Shown piece by piece: positions 56,005 to 63,409 of a DNA stretch of 64,000 bases. Position 1 is the stretch's first letter. Every line of letters begins with the position of its first letter. The DNA comes from Algoriphagus zhangzhouensis (GTDB lineage: Bacteria > Bacteroidota > Bacteroidia > Cytophagales > Cyclobacteriaceae): assembly GCF_900148515.1 (NCBI RefSeq), contig NZ_FRXN01000001.1, forward strand, positions 1,240,001 through 1,304,000, given 5' to 3'. The notes beneath the pieces were generated by a model. The model saw only the letters and a list, made by a program, of their open reading frames with translations. It made no database searches and was not told the origin of the DNA. The position numbers and the translations under genes were made by a program.

Positions 56005-56012
56005 TAATTTTG
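56005..56012 (+). promoter_or_regulatory. rlmD -7 promoter box
   Basis: TAATTTTG fits TAnnTTTG and ends only 5 nt before the ATG at 56018. The transcript would be leaderless or start translation at the ATG at 56030. Confidence 0.55.
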
Positions 56013-56017
56013 CGGCC

Positions 56018-57424
56018 ATGTCGCGAAAAATGAAAAACAAAGTGGTTTCCAACCTCCTGATCGAGCGAATTGCTTCAGAGGGAAAATGTGTGGGACATCA
56101 TGATGGAAAGGTAGTATTTGTCAGTGGAGTAGCTCCCGGTGATGTGGTAGATGTGCGCATCACCAAAGGAAAAAGCTCCTTTATGGAAGGTCAAGCCATT
56201 AACTTCCATGAGTATTCAACGGATCGTGTAGAGCCATTTTGCGAACATTTTGGAACCTGTGGGGGATGCAAGTGGCAACACATCAACTACGAACTTCAAA
56301 AAGATTACAAAAGACAACAGGTAGTCGATCAATTTACCCGAATCGCCAAAGTTCCGATACCGGAAGTACTTCCTATTCTGGGTTCTGCCCAAACCCGATA
56401 TTATCGAAACAAACTCGATTTTACTTTTTCCAACAAAAAATGGCTGACTTTGGAGCAGATCCGCTCTGAGGAAGACTTTGACAGAAACGCATTGGGATTT
56501 CATATTCCCAAAATGTTTGATAAGATTATCGACATCGATCATTGTTACCTACAGGGAGGCATCTCCAATGATGTTCGAAATGAATTGAGAAGTTTCGCGC
56601 TGGAAAACAATTTGACTTTCTATGACATCCGTGAGCAAGTCGGATTACTTCGAAATCTGATCATCCGTACTACCTCGACTGGTCAAAGCATGGTCATTGT
56701 TCAATTCGGGGAAGATAATCCGGATCAGATTCCGCAGGTGATGGAATTCCTCAAAGCTAAATTCCCTGAAATCACTTCCCTTCTTTATGTAATCAACACC
56801 AAGGGAAATGAGACGTTCCACGATTTGGAATTGGTGACATTTGCAGGTTTGCCATATATCGAAGAGGAAATGGAAGGGCTCAAATTTAGAATCGGACCCA
56901 AATCCTTCTACCAAACCAATTCGGAGCAAGCTTATGAGCTTTACAAAGTCGCAAGAGACTTTGCCGAATTGAAAGGCGATGAAGTCGTTTATGACTTGTA
57001 TACAGGAACTGGAACGATTGCCAACTTCGTAGCTAAAAAAGCCAAGCAGGTAATCGGTGTGGAATATGTGGAAGCTGCCATTGAGGATGCCAAGCTCAAT
57101 TCCCAAATCAATGAGATTGACAATACTCTGTTCTATGCAGGCGACATGAAAGATGTATTGAATGAGGAATTCATCTCTCAACATGCCAGACCAGACGTCA
57201 TCATTACGGATCCTCCAAGAGCCGGAATGCATGAAGATGTAATTACTATGCTGTTGAGGTTGGAAGCACCGACTATTGTTTATGTTTCTTGTAATCCTGC
57301 AACCCAGGCCAGGGATGTAGCTTTATTGGGAGAAAAATATCAAGTGGAACGAATTCAGCCTGTAGATATGTTTCCTCAAACCTACCATGTTGAAAATGTT
57401 ATACGCCTAACCCTCAAATCATGA
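56018..57424 (+). CDS. rlmD: 23S rRNA (uracil-C5) methyltransferase RlmD
   Basis: RlmD (RumA) methylates U1939. A TRAM domain (about 8-68) precedes the Fe-S cysteines Cys75, Cys81 and Cys84 (FCEHFGTCGGCKWQH) plus DHCYLQ. The Rossmann core has VYDLYTGTGTIANF for SAM, ITDPPRAGMH and the nucleophile Cys425 in VYVSCNPATQARD. Length is 468 aa. It overlaps the next gene by 4 nt (ATGA). The first codons are uncertain because the promoter is so close. Confidence 0.93.
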   Translation: MSRKMKNKVVSNLLIERIASEGKCVGHHDGKVVFVSGVAPGDVVDVRITKGKSSFMEGQAINFHEYSTDRVEPFCEHFGTCGGCKWQHINYELQKDYKRQQVVDQFTRIAKVPIPEVLPILGSAQTRYYRNKLDFTFSNKKWLTLEQIRSEEDFDRNALGFHIPKMFDKIIDIDHCYLQGGISNDVRNELRSFALENNLTFYDIREQVGLLRNLIIRTTSTGQSMVIVQFGEDNPDQIPQVMEFLKAKFPEITSLLYVINTKGNETFHDLELVTFAGLPYIEEEMEGLKFRIGPKSFYQTNSEQAYELYKVARDFAELKGDEVVYDLYTGTGTIANFVAKKAKQVIGVEYVEAAIEDAKLNSQINEIDNTLFYAGDMKDVLNEEFISQHARPDVIITDPPRAGMHEDVITMLLRLEAPTIVYVSCNPATQARDVALLGEKYQVERIQPVDMFPQTYHVENVIRLTLKS

Positions 57425-57798
57425 TTTCAGATTTCAATGATCCAGAATTAAATGGAAAGTACCTCGGTACTATCAGCAGTGATTTCATCAAGATTTCTGA
57501 TGTACTAAAAGAGGCTGCTTACCAGATCAAATCCCGTGGTTTTTCGGATTATCCCATTTTCCCAATTTCCAAGGAAATGCAACCTATCGGAAAGATATTT
57601 CTGGGGAAAGCAGAGAAGAACCTTGAGTGGAATTACTTCATTACTTATGTAGATGAATTCGTTCAGAGAAAACTCATTTCTGAAGAATCCCTGGAAGAGT
57701 TTAAAAAATCATACAAAGATCCGGACGAGTTCTGTTGCTTATTTGTAATGGATGGAGCATTTACCAGCTTCGTTTACATTCCTTATCCAGAAGAATAG
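57421..57798 (+). CDS. Conserved hypothetical protein coupled to rlmD
   Basis: The 125-aa soluble protein has no motif I recognise; it contains FCCLFVMDGAFTSFVYIPYP near the end. Its ATG overlaps the rlmD stop by 4 nt, so the two are translated together. The arrangement suggests a link to ribosome or RNA work, which is only inference. A strong terminator follows. Confidence 0.75.
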   Translation: MISDFNDPELNGKYLGTISSDFIKISDVLKEAAYQIKSRGFSDYPIFPISKEMQPIGKIFLGKAEKNLEWNYFITYVDEFVQRKLISEESLEEFKKSYKDPDEFCCLFVMDGAFTSFVYIPYPEE

Positions 57799-57800
57799 AT

Positions 57801-57840
57801 AAAAAGAAAGGCTTGATTATAAAATCAAGCCTTTCTTTTT
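57801..57840. terminator. Bidirectional terminator between rlmD operon and thiL
   Basis: Arms 57801-57817 and 57824-57840 form a perfect 17-bp stem (core AAAGGCTTGAT / ATCAAGCCTTT) with A and T runs at its ends and a 6-nt loop. Confidence 0.93.
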
Positions 57841-57853
57841 TACATGTATCGGA

Positions 57854-58882
57854 TTAGAAATGTTTCCACCCTTGAGCTTTAAGAGGTACGGCTGTTCCAC
57901 TTTTAGTCACCAGGAATTTCCCTTCTTCAGGTTTGGTCATATGACCGATAAAGTGAATATCTGGATGTTTCTCCAGCTTGGAGAAATCCTTTTGATCGAT
58001 GGTAAATAGCAATTCATAATCCTCTCCCCCATTCAATACACATGTGATCGGATCCAAATTCAATTCTACGGCCGTATCAAAAGTCTGCTTGTCAATAGGA
58101 AGTTTATCCTCATAAATGGTAGCACCCACATTAGAGGCCTTACAGATATGAAATATCTCAGAAGCCAGACCATCGGAAATATCCATCATGGAAGTCGGAA
58201 CGACTCCAGCCTCCTTCAATTCATGAATAATATCCATTCTTGCATCAGGTCTCAATTGTCTTCCTGTTACGATGGTATATTTTTCCAGATCAGGTCTCAT
58301 ATCAGGATTGGCAAGAAAAACCTGCTTTTCTCTTTCCAGAATCTGAAGTCCTACCAAAGCTGCTCCCAAATCACCAGTAGCACAAAGAATATCATTCACC
58401 TTTGCACCATTTCTATAGCTGATTTCTTCTTTTTTAGCTTCACCAATGGCAGTCACAGAAATAACCAATCCACTTCTTGAGGCGGTAGTATCTCCGCCGA
58501 TCAAATCCACTCCATAATGCTCGCAAGCTGCTCGAATCCCAGAATATAGGGCATCAACTGCCTCAACTGAGAAGCGATTGGAAAGTGCGATCGAAACCGT
58601 AATCTGCTTGGGAATTGCATTCATCGCAGCCACATCTGAAACGTTTACAGCCACAGCTTTAAAACCCACATGAGGCAAAGGCGCATAAGAAAGGTCAAAA
58701 TGAACTCCTTCCAGCAATAAATCTGTGGTTACCACCTTCACATGATCTCCACCCTCAATGACAGCTGCGTCATCACCGATCCCTGTGAGGGAAGAGTTGT
58801 TTTTGATTTCAATTTTTTCGCTTAGGTGATCGATCAAACCGAACTCACCCAAATCACCTATTTCTGTTCTTTTTTCTGACAT
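57854..58882 (-). CDS. thiL: Thiamine-monophosphate kinase
   Basis: ThiL phosphorylates thiamine monophosphate to the diphosphate. The AIRS-type fold shows GIGDDAAVI, VTTDLLLEGVHFDL, AVNVSDVAAMNAIP, LIGGDTTAS and MDISDGLASEI. I place the start at 58882 (MSEKRTEIGDLGEF) because the open frame upstream to 58909 is made of the 7-bp repeat array. mce lies upstream on the same strand. Confidence 0.95.
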   Translation of the reverse strand: MSEKRTEIGDLGEFGLIDHLSEKIEIKNNSSLTGIGDDAAVIEGGDHVKVVTTDLLLEGVHFDLSYAPLPHVGFKAVAVNVSDVAAMNAIPKQITVSIALSNRFSVEAVDALYSGIRAACEHYGVDLIGGDTTASRSGLVISVTAIGEAKKEEISYRNGAKVNDILCATGDLGAALVGLQILEREKQVFLANPDMRPDLEKYTIVTGRQLRPDARMDIIHELKEAGVVPTSMMDISDGLASEIFHICKASNVGATIYEDKLPIDKQTFDTAVELNLDPITCVLNGGEDYELLFTIDQKDFSKLEKHPDIHFIGHMTKPEEGKFLVTKSGTAVPLKAQGWKHF

Positions 58883-58896
58883 ATTTATTGCACAAT

Positions 58897-58966
58897 GTAC
58901 CAAGTCCAAAGTACCAAGTACTCAAAAACTTAAACTACTTACTGTTTACTACTTACTGTTCACTGA
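58897..58966. repeat. Seven-bp-periodic degenerate tandem array
   Basis: Ten consecutive 7-nt units fill exactly 70 bp: GTACCAA twice with GTCCAAA between, GTACTCA, then AT-rich units, TTACTGT twice with TTACTAC between, and TCACTGA. Adjacent 14-nt units TACTTACTGTTTAC and TACTTACTGTTCAC differ by one base. The array overlaps the 3' end of mce and stops before thiL. It is like the heptamer repeats known in cyanobacteria and some Bacteroidota. Confidence 0.75.
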
Positions 58967-59362
58967 AATTTCCTGACAGAGTTCCACCAAAACACCATTT
59001 GTGGTTCTGGGATGCAAAAATACGACTAATTTATTGTCCGCGCCCTGTTTTGGAGTTTCATTCAATATTTCAAAACCTTCCCCTTTTAAGCGTTCCACTT
59101 CAGCCTCAATATTTTCAACATCAAAGGCAATATGATGGACCCCAGGTTTCTTTTTTTCCAAATATTTGGCAATGGCACTGTTAGGATTCGTTGCTTGAAG
59201 CAATTCAACTTTTGTTTCTCCTACCTGAAAAAATGAGGTTTCAACCGCTTCACCTTCCACTTTTTCAGTCTTGAAATGCTTTTTGCCCAACAACTTGGCA
59301 AATAAGGCATTCGACTCCTCTAAATCCTGAACGGCAATTCCTATATGCTCGATTTTCCTCAT
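58949..59362 (-). CDS. mce: Methylmalonyl-CoA epimerase
   Basis: This is a glyoxalase-fold protein with His6, His77 and Glu127 in the metal positions (IEHIGIAV, GVHHIAFD, VELCQ). It interconverts R- and S-methylmalonyl-CoA. Length is 137 aa. The last residues ISVNSK are encoded by the 7-bp repeat array, so the normal end near VELCQE seems extended. The mutase genes are not in this window. Confidence 0.92.
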   Translation of the reverse strand: MRKIEHIGIAVQDLEESNALFAKLLGKKHFKTEKVEGEAVETSFFQVGETKVELLQATNPNSAIAKYLEKKKPGVHHIAFDVENIEAEVERLKGEGFEILNETPKQGADNKLVVFLHPRTTNGVLVELCQEISVNSK

Positions 59363-59486
59363 TTTTTTCTTTATTTAATTTTATAAACAAAAGTCTACAT
59401 TATTAAATTCAGCCAAAAAGATCCGAATTTGGCTACTTCCAACATCGGTCATCGGGCTTCCTACCCTCAATCAAAGGGAAAATGGA

Positions 59487-59525
59487 CAATTGTACAATTG
59501 CTGCTATTTAGAATTTGTATATTTG
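59487..59525 (+). promoter_or_regulatory. IscA-like promoter with perfect palindrome
   Basis: TTG (59498-59500) and TATATTTG (59518-59525), 17 nt apart, fit the -33/-7 pattern. The perfect 14-nt palindrome CAATTGTACAATTG (59487-59500) ends on the -33 TTG and is placed as a repressor site. The rest of 59363-59598 shows no gene. Confidence 0.65.
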
Positions 59526-59598
59526 CAAATGAATCATTTCGGAAGCCTCTCTGTTCTGCTTTCGAATACAATTGAAGATATATAAAAAGATATAAAAT

Positions 59599-59925
59599 AT
59601 GATCATCGTTTCTGATAAGGCCAAAGAGCGAATTTTGGAACTCAAGCAAGAAGAAGGTCGTGCCGATAACGAAAACATCCGAGTTTCTGTCAAAGGTGGT
59701 GGGTGTTCAGGATTAATGTATGATTTGGGTTTTGATGCAAATACTGTCGAAACCGATCATGTTTTCGAGGACAAGGGAGTGAAAATCATTGTCGATAGAA
59801 AAAGCTTGCTATACCTGGCCGGAACTACTTTGGAGTTTACTGATGGATTGAACGGAAAAGGCTTCCAGTTCATCAATCCAAACGCGAGCAGAACATGCGG
59901 TTGTGGAGAAAGCTTTTCAGTTTAA
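59599..59925 (+). CDS. HesB/IscA-type iron-sulfur assembly protein
   Basis: The A-type carrier pattern is complete: GGGCSG (Cys36) and TCGCGESF (Cys100, Cys102) near the C-terminus. It helps deliver Fe-S clusters in the cytoplasm. Length (108 aa) is typical. It lies alone, away from isc or suf genes, and has its own promoter with a palindrome, so it may be regulated by iron or Fe-S state. It cannot be told from ErpA or SufA by eye. Confidence 0.92.
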   Translation: MIIVSDKAKERILELKQEEGRADNENIRVSVKGGGCSGLMYDLGFDANTVETDHVFEDKGVKIIVDRKSLLYLAGTTLEFTDGLNGKGFQFINPNASRTCGCGESFSV

Positions 59926-59958
59926 ACTGAAAAAAATCCAAACATCAAACTAATCATT

Positions 59959-59988
59959 AGGCTACCCATTCGGGTGGCCTTTCTTTTT
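59959..59988 (+). terminator. Terminator after the IscA-like gene
   Basis: AGGCTACCC (59959-59967) and GGGTGGCCT (59972-59980) pair with one wobble and are followed by a T-rich run. Confidence 0.8.
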
Positions 59989-60022
59989 GCCTATTTCCTA
60001 CCCCATTTTAGCGCTCATTCCT

Positions 60023-60030
60023 TACCTTTG
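60023..60030 (+). promoter_or_regulatory. gcvT -7 promoter box
   Basis: TACCTTTG fits TAnnTTTG, 25 nt before the gcvT ATG. No clear -33 is seen. Confidence 0.55.
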
Positions 60031-60055
60031 CCCCCATTAAAACCGAACCCAAATT

Positions 60056-61150
60056 ATGGAAGAACAAATCAAAAAAATTCAACTCAATGATCTTCATACT
60101 GCATTAGGTGGCAAAATGGTCCCTTTTGCTGGATACAATATGCCTGTAAGATATAGCTCGGATAAAGAAGAGCACCATTGTGTAAGACAGGGAGTTGGTG
60201 TGTTTGATGTGTCCCATATGGGAGAATTCATGGTAGAAGGTCCAGAAGCCTTAAATCTGATTCAAAAGGTTACTTCCAATGATGCATCCAAATTGGTCAA
60301 TGGCCAAGCGCAATACTCTTGTTTCCCAAATGAGACTGGAGGAATTGTTGACGACTTGATCGTTTACAAATTTGAAGACGAAAAATACATGTTGGTGGTG
60401 AATGCCTCCAATATTGATAAAGATTGGGCTTGGGTAAACAAGTTCAACACCATGGGAGCAAAATTGACCAATATTTCTGATGAGATTTCTCTTTTTGCAG
60501 TTCAAGGACCTAAGGCAATTGAAGCAGTTCAATCTTTGACTCCAGTTAATCTTTCAGAGGTTAAATTTTACCATTTCACAGTAGGAGAATTTGCGGGAGT
60601 TCAGGATGTAATCATTTCTGGAACCGGTTATACAGGAGCTGGAGGATTTGAAATCTATGTGAAAAACGAAGATGCAGAGAAGGTTTGGAAGGCAATTTTT
60701 GAAGCTGGAAAAGACTTCGGAATCCAACCAATCGGATTAGGAGCAAGAGATACTCTTCGTCTAGAAATGGGATATTGCCTCTATGGTAATGATATCACGG
60801 ATGAAACTTCCCCTATCGAAGCGGGTTTGGGATGGATCACCAAATTCACCAAGGATTTCACCAATTCCGAAGCTTTGAAAGCTCAAAAAGAAGCTGGGGT
60901 TCAAAGAAAATTAGTGGGTTTTGTGATGCAGGAAAGAGGTATTCCAAGAGGGCACTACCCTATCGTAGATGCTGAAGGAAATGTAATCGGAGAGGTTACC
61001 TCTGGAACTCAATCTCCTTCTATGGAAGTTGGTATTGGTTTGGGCTATGTGAAAACTGAATTCGCAAAGGCCGGAACTGAAATTTTTATCCAAATCAGAA
61101 ACAAAAACCTGAAAGCACAGGTAGAAAAACTTCCTCTTTACAAAGGATGA
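60056..61150 (+). CDS. gcvT: Glycine cleavage system aminomethyltransferase (T protein)
   Basis: GcvT transfers the methylene group from lipoyl-H protein to tetrahydrofolate. Typical segments are [44 protein letters not shown] and [20 protein letters not shown]. Length (364 aa) is normal. The comB-like gene overlaps the stop by 4 nt (ATGA), so they are translated together. gcvH and gcvP are not here. Confidence 0.96.
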   Translation: MEEQIKKIQLNDLHTALGGKMVPFAGYNMPVRYSSDKEEHHCVRQGVGVFDVSHMGEFMVEGPEALNLIQKVTSNDASKLVNGQAQYSCFPNETGGIVDDLIVYKFEDEKYMLVVNASNIDKDWAWVNKFNTMGAKLTNISDEISLFAVQGPKAIEAVQSLTPVNLSEVKFYHFTVGEFAGVQDVIISGTGYTGAGGFEIYVKNEDAEKVWKAIFEAGKDFGIQPIGLGARDTLRLEMGYCLYGNDITDETSPIEAGLGWITKFTKDFTNSEALKAQKEAGVQRKLVGFVMQERGIPRGHYPIVDAEGNVIGEVTSGTQSPSMEVGIGLGYVKTEFAKAGTEIFIQIRNKNLKAQVEKLPLYKG

Positions 61151-61854
61151 GACAGATTGAAGTTTGCTTCAGCCCAGAGCTGATTCACTTACATGAATTA
61201 CAAGGTAAAATTGTGGTTGTCGTGGATATTTTCCGTGCGACAACCACGATGGTTACCGCCCTTTCCAATGGAATTGAAGAGATCAGAACGTTTGCTGACA
61301 AAGAATCCTGCCGTGAAATGCAGAGCCAAGGATATCTGGTTGCCGGTGAAAGAAACGGCAAAACCATAGAAGGATTTGATTTAGGAAATTCTCCTGTGGC
61401 ATTTTTGAAAAAAGATTATTCTGGAAACAAATTGGCCATGACTACCACCAACGGCACCTTGGCAATTTCTAAATCCCAGGAAGCAGACGAAATCCTGATT
61501 GGCGCATTTCCGAACCTTTCCGCTACCATCCAATATATCCAACAACAGGACAAAGATGTTTTGATTCATTGTGCAGGTTGGAAAGGAAAATTCAATCTAG
61601 AAGACTCCCTATATGCTGGGGCTTTGGTCAAATCTCTGGAATCCACTCATCTTTCTGAGGATGATGGAGCGATGGCCATGAAGTCACTTTTTGAAAAGGA
61701 AGGCCATCAGATGAAACAATTCCTTTCTCAGGCTTCACATGCCAAAAGACTGCAGAATCATGGAATTGAACATGATATTGACATCTGCTTGACTTTAGAT
61801 TTATTTAATATCGTTGGAAAAGTCTTTAAGGGTCAGATTTTGAAAAAAATCTAG
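61147..61854 (+). CDS. comB: ComB-family 2-phosphosulfolactate phosphatase-like protein
   Basis: The ComB signature [13 protein letters not shown] (Asp27, Arg30) and the following [20 protein letters not shown] and ATTNGT-like [11 protein letters not shown] are present. ComB dephosphorylates 2-phosphosulfolactate in coenzyme M synthesis in archaea, but many bacteria lacking that pathway keep a homologue. Here it is coupled to gcvT, and its real substrate is uncertain. Length 235 aa. Confidence 0.85.
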   Translation: MRQIEVCFSPELIHLHELQGKIVVVVDIFRATTTMVTALSNGIEEIRTFADKESCREMQSQGYLVAGERNGKTIEGFDLGNSPVAFLKKDYSGNKLAMTTTNGTLAISKSQEADEILIGAFPNLSATIQYIQQQDKDVLIHCAGWKGKFNLEDSLYAGALVKSLESTHLSEDDGAMAMKSLFEKEGHQMKQFLSQASHAKRLQNHGIEHDIDICLTLDLFNIVGKVFKGQILKKI

Positions 61855-61909
61855 TTGTATTTTTTAAAATTTATTTACTTTTTAGTTCATATTTTCAACA
61901 TTCGATTTT

Positions 61910-62809
61910 ATGAAATTCAGCAATCCTTTTTCCAAAAAAGTAACCAAGCATTTTTTAATTGGCTCAGAAGTAGTATTCAATGGAGATTCACAATCTTATA
62001 ATTTTTTAAGAACCCAAGCTGTAGAAAAATTATTTGCAAAAGAAGATAATGATGGACTAGAATTAGTTTTTAAGGATGGTTTATTAATCGAAAAGCATCA
62101 ATGGATGTATGGGGAAAGAGATCCATTAGAGTTATCCGATGAAGAAAAATCATTCCAACTAAAAGAAGAAGTTTTACCTAATGATATTTTTGCAATTAAA
62201 CTTTCTCAATCAAAATCAGAAAGTTTTCTTGGTGGTACTGAAGAAAAGGAATTTAATCTTCCAAAATTCTCAAAAAAGCCATCGTTTCAATATTTAGGAA
62301 AATTATCAAACAAAACTCATGGTTTCAAGTGGCTACCATTTGATCTAAATCTTACCATTCCATTATATGGTTATTTTGACCAACTATTTTTAGATTATTC
62401 TGATAAAAACAACCCAAGAGTCGTCAATGAATCCGAGTATTTAAATTCAGACAATGATGATAAATATGTGAATTCAAGCAGCCAAGTAATATTTGAAAAA
62501 ACATATATATCTACGGAAAAACTTAATGAACATCGAGAATTAGAGTGGGAAAATGGGATTATAGGAATTCCGAAGTGGATTCAATACCCTGCCATTCCGA
62601 CCTGTCCAAAAACAGGAGAAATGATGAAATTTATTTGTCAATTTTCATATCAAATAAATGTACCTGTATTTGAATCTGATTTAGATTTTAATTCGGACTC
62701 GATTGATAAATCCTATTATGAAAAAATGAATTTTGGATCTGATGGGGACCTTTTCATTTTTATGAACCCAAATACCAAAATAGTTTGCTATATTATCCAG
62801 CACACCTAA
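61910..62809 (+). CDS. Hypothetical protein, DUF1963/YwqG-like
   Basis: The 299-aa soluble protein contains PTCPKTGEMMKFICQFSYQI and ends GSDGDLFIFMNPNTKIVCYI, which resemble the metal-ligand and closing strand of DUF1963 (YwqG) proteins. It has no signal peptide. The gene is visibly more AT-rich than neighbours and sits with another unknown gene 10 nt downstream. DUF1963 proteins are sometimes linked to immunity functions, but this is not shown here. Confidence 0.6.
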   Translation: MKFSNPFSKKVTKHFLIGSEVVFNGDSQSYNFLRTQAVEKLFAKEDNDGLELVFKDGLLIEKHQWMYGERDPLELSDEEKSFQLKEEVLPNDIFAIKLSQSKSESFLGGTEEKEFNLPKFSKKPSFQYLGKLSNKTHGFKWLPFDLNLTIPLYGYFDQLFLDYSDKNNPRVVNESEYLNSDNDDKYVNSSSQVIFEKTYISTEKLNEHRELEWENGIIGIPKWIQYPAIPTCPKTGEMMKFICQFSYQINVPVFESDLDFNSDSIDKSYYEKMNFGSDGDLFIFMNPNTKIVCYIIQHT

Positions 62810-62819
62810 AAGGCTGATA

Positions 62820-63326
62820 ATGTTAGATTTACTCTGGAGTATCTTTGACTTAGCGATAATTATTCTTTTTGTCTTCTTTTTCTTATTGGTGATACGACTC
62901 GGTATTTCCCAACTACAAAAGAAATGGAGGTTCATTGCCATCCCTGCAATTTTGATTGGGACCTTTTCACTAATTAAGCAAAACAAACCGGATCAAGGAA
63001 AGGACAGTCCCATTGGCTTAGAATATTCTGTTGATCAGATTATCGTTCCTGTTTCCTCTATCAATGACTTAAATATTTCTATTGTTCGGGGAAAAGAAGA
63101 CAATGAAATCAATCCCTATCTTTCAAATTCTTATTTGTCAGGTTTTGTTTTGGGACGGGTTTGGAAACAAGAAGGAATCCAGGAGAAAGAAGGTCGAATC
63201 GAGATATTAGGGTCTGTTAATTACTATTTATTTGGAATAGACCTGATGAGTTTCCCAAGAACGGTAATTATTAAACCTAAAAGTGATTATGAAACTCCCA
63301 ATTTCAAGCACGAGTTTTCATCTTAG
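62820..63326 (+). CDS. Small membrane protein of unknown function
   Basis: One or two hydrophobic helices occupy residues 5-32 and 40-53 (LAIIILFVFFFLLVIRLG, FIAIPAILIGTFSL), followed by about 110 soluble residues with no motif I recognise. It starts 10 nt after the DUF1963-like gene, so they are likely cotranscribed. The base composition is low in GC. The 63327-63409 gap after it holds a hairpin and no gene. Confidence 0.7.
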   Translation: MLDLLWSIFDLAIIILFVFFFLLVIRLGISQLQKKWRFIAIPAILIGTFSLIKQNKPDQGKDSPIGLEYSVDQIIVPVSSINDLNISIVRGKEDNEINPYLSNSYLSGFVLGRVWKQEGIQEKEGRIEILGSVNYYLFGIDLMSFPRTVIIKPKSDYETPNFKHEFSS

Positions 63327-63374
63327 ACTAATTTTTTTCCTACCAACCAAAACTTAATTGAATTCTTAAAAGAA

Positions 63375-63408
63375 GCTGGTATTTTACATTCTTTAAAACC
63401 ACCAGCTG
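63375..63408 (+). promoter_or_regulatory. Hairpin abutting the M81 peptidase start
   Basis: AGCTGGT (63375-63381) pairs with ACCAGCT (63402-63408), and inner TTTTA (63383-63387) pairs with TAAAA (63395-63399). One base separates it from the ATG at 63410. Confidence 0.45.
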
Positions 63409-63409
63409 A

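Noticed and set aside
59926-60055. Glycine riboswitch before gcvT
   Set aside because: The gap is mostly taken by a terminator and a -7 box; no aptamer-like structure could be recognised.
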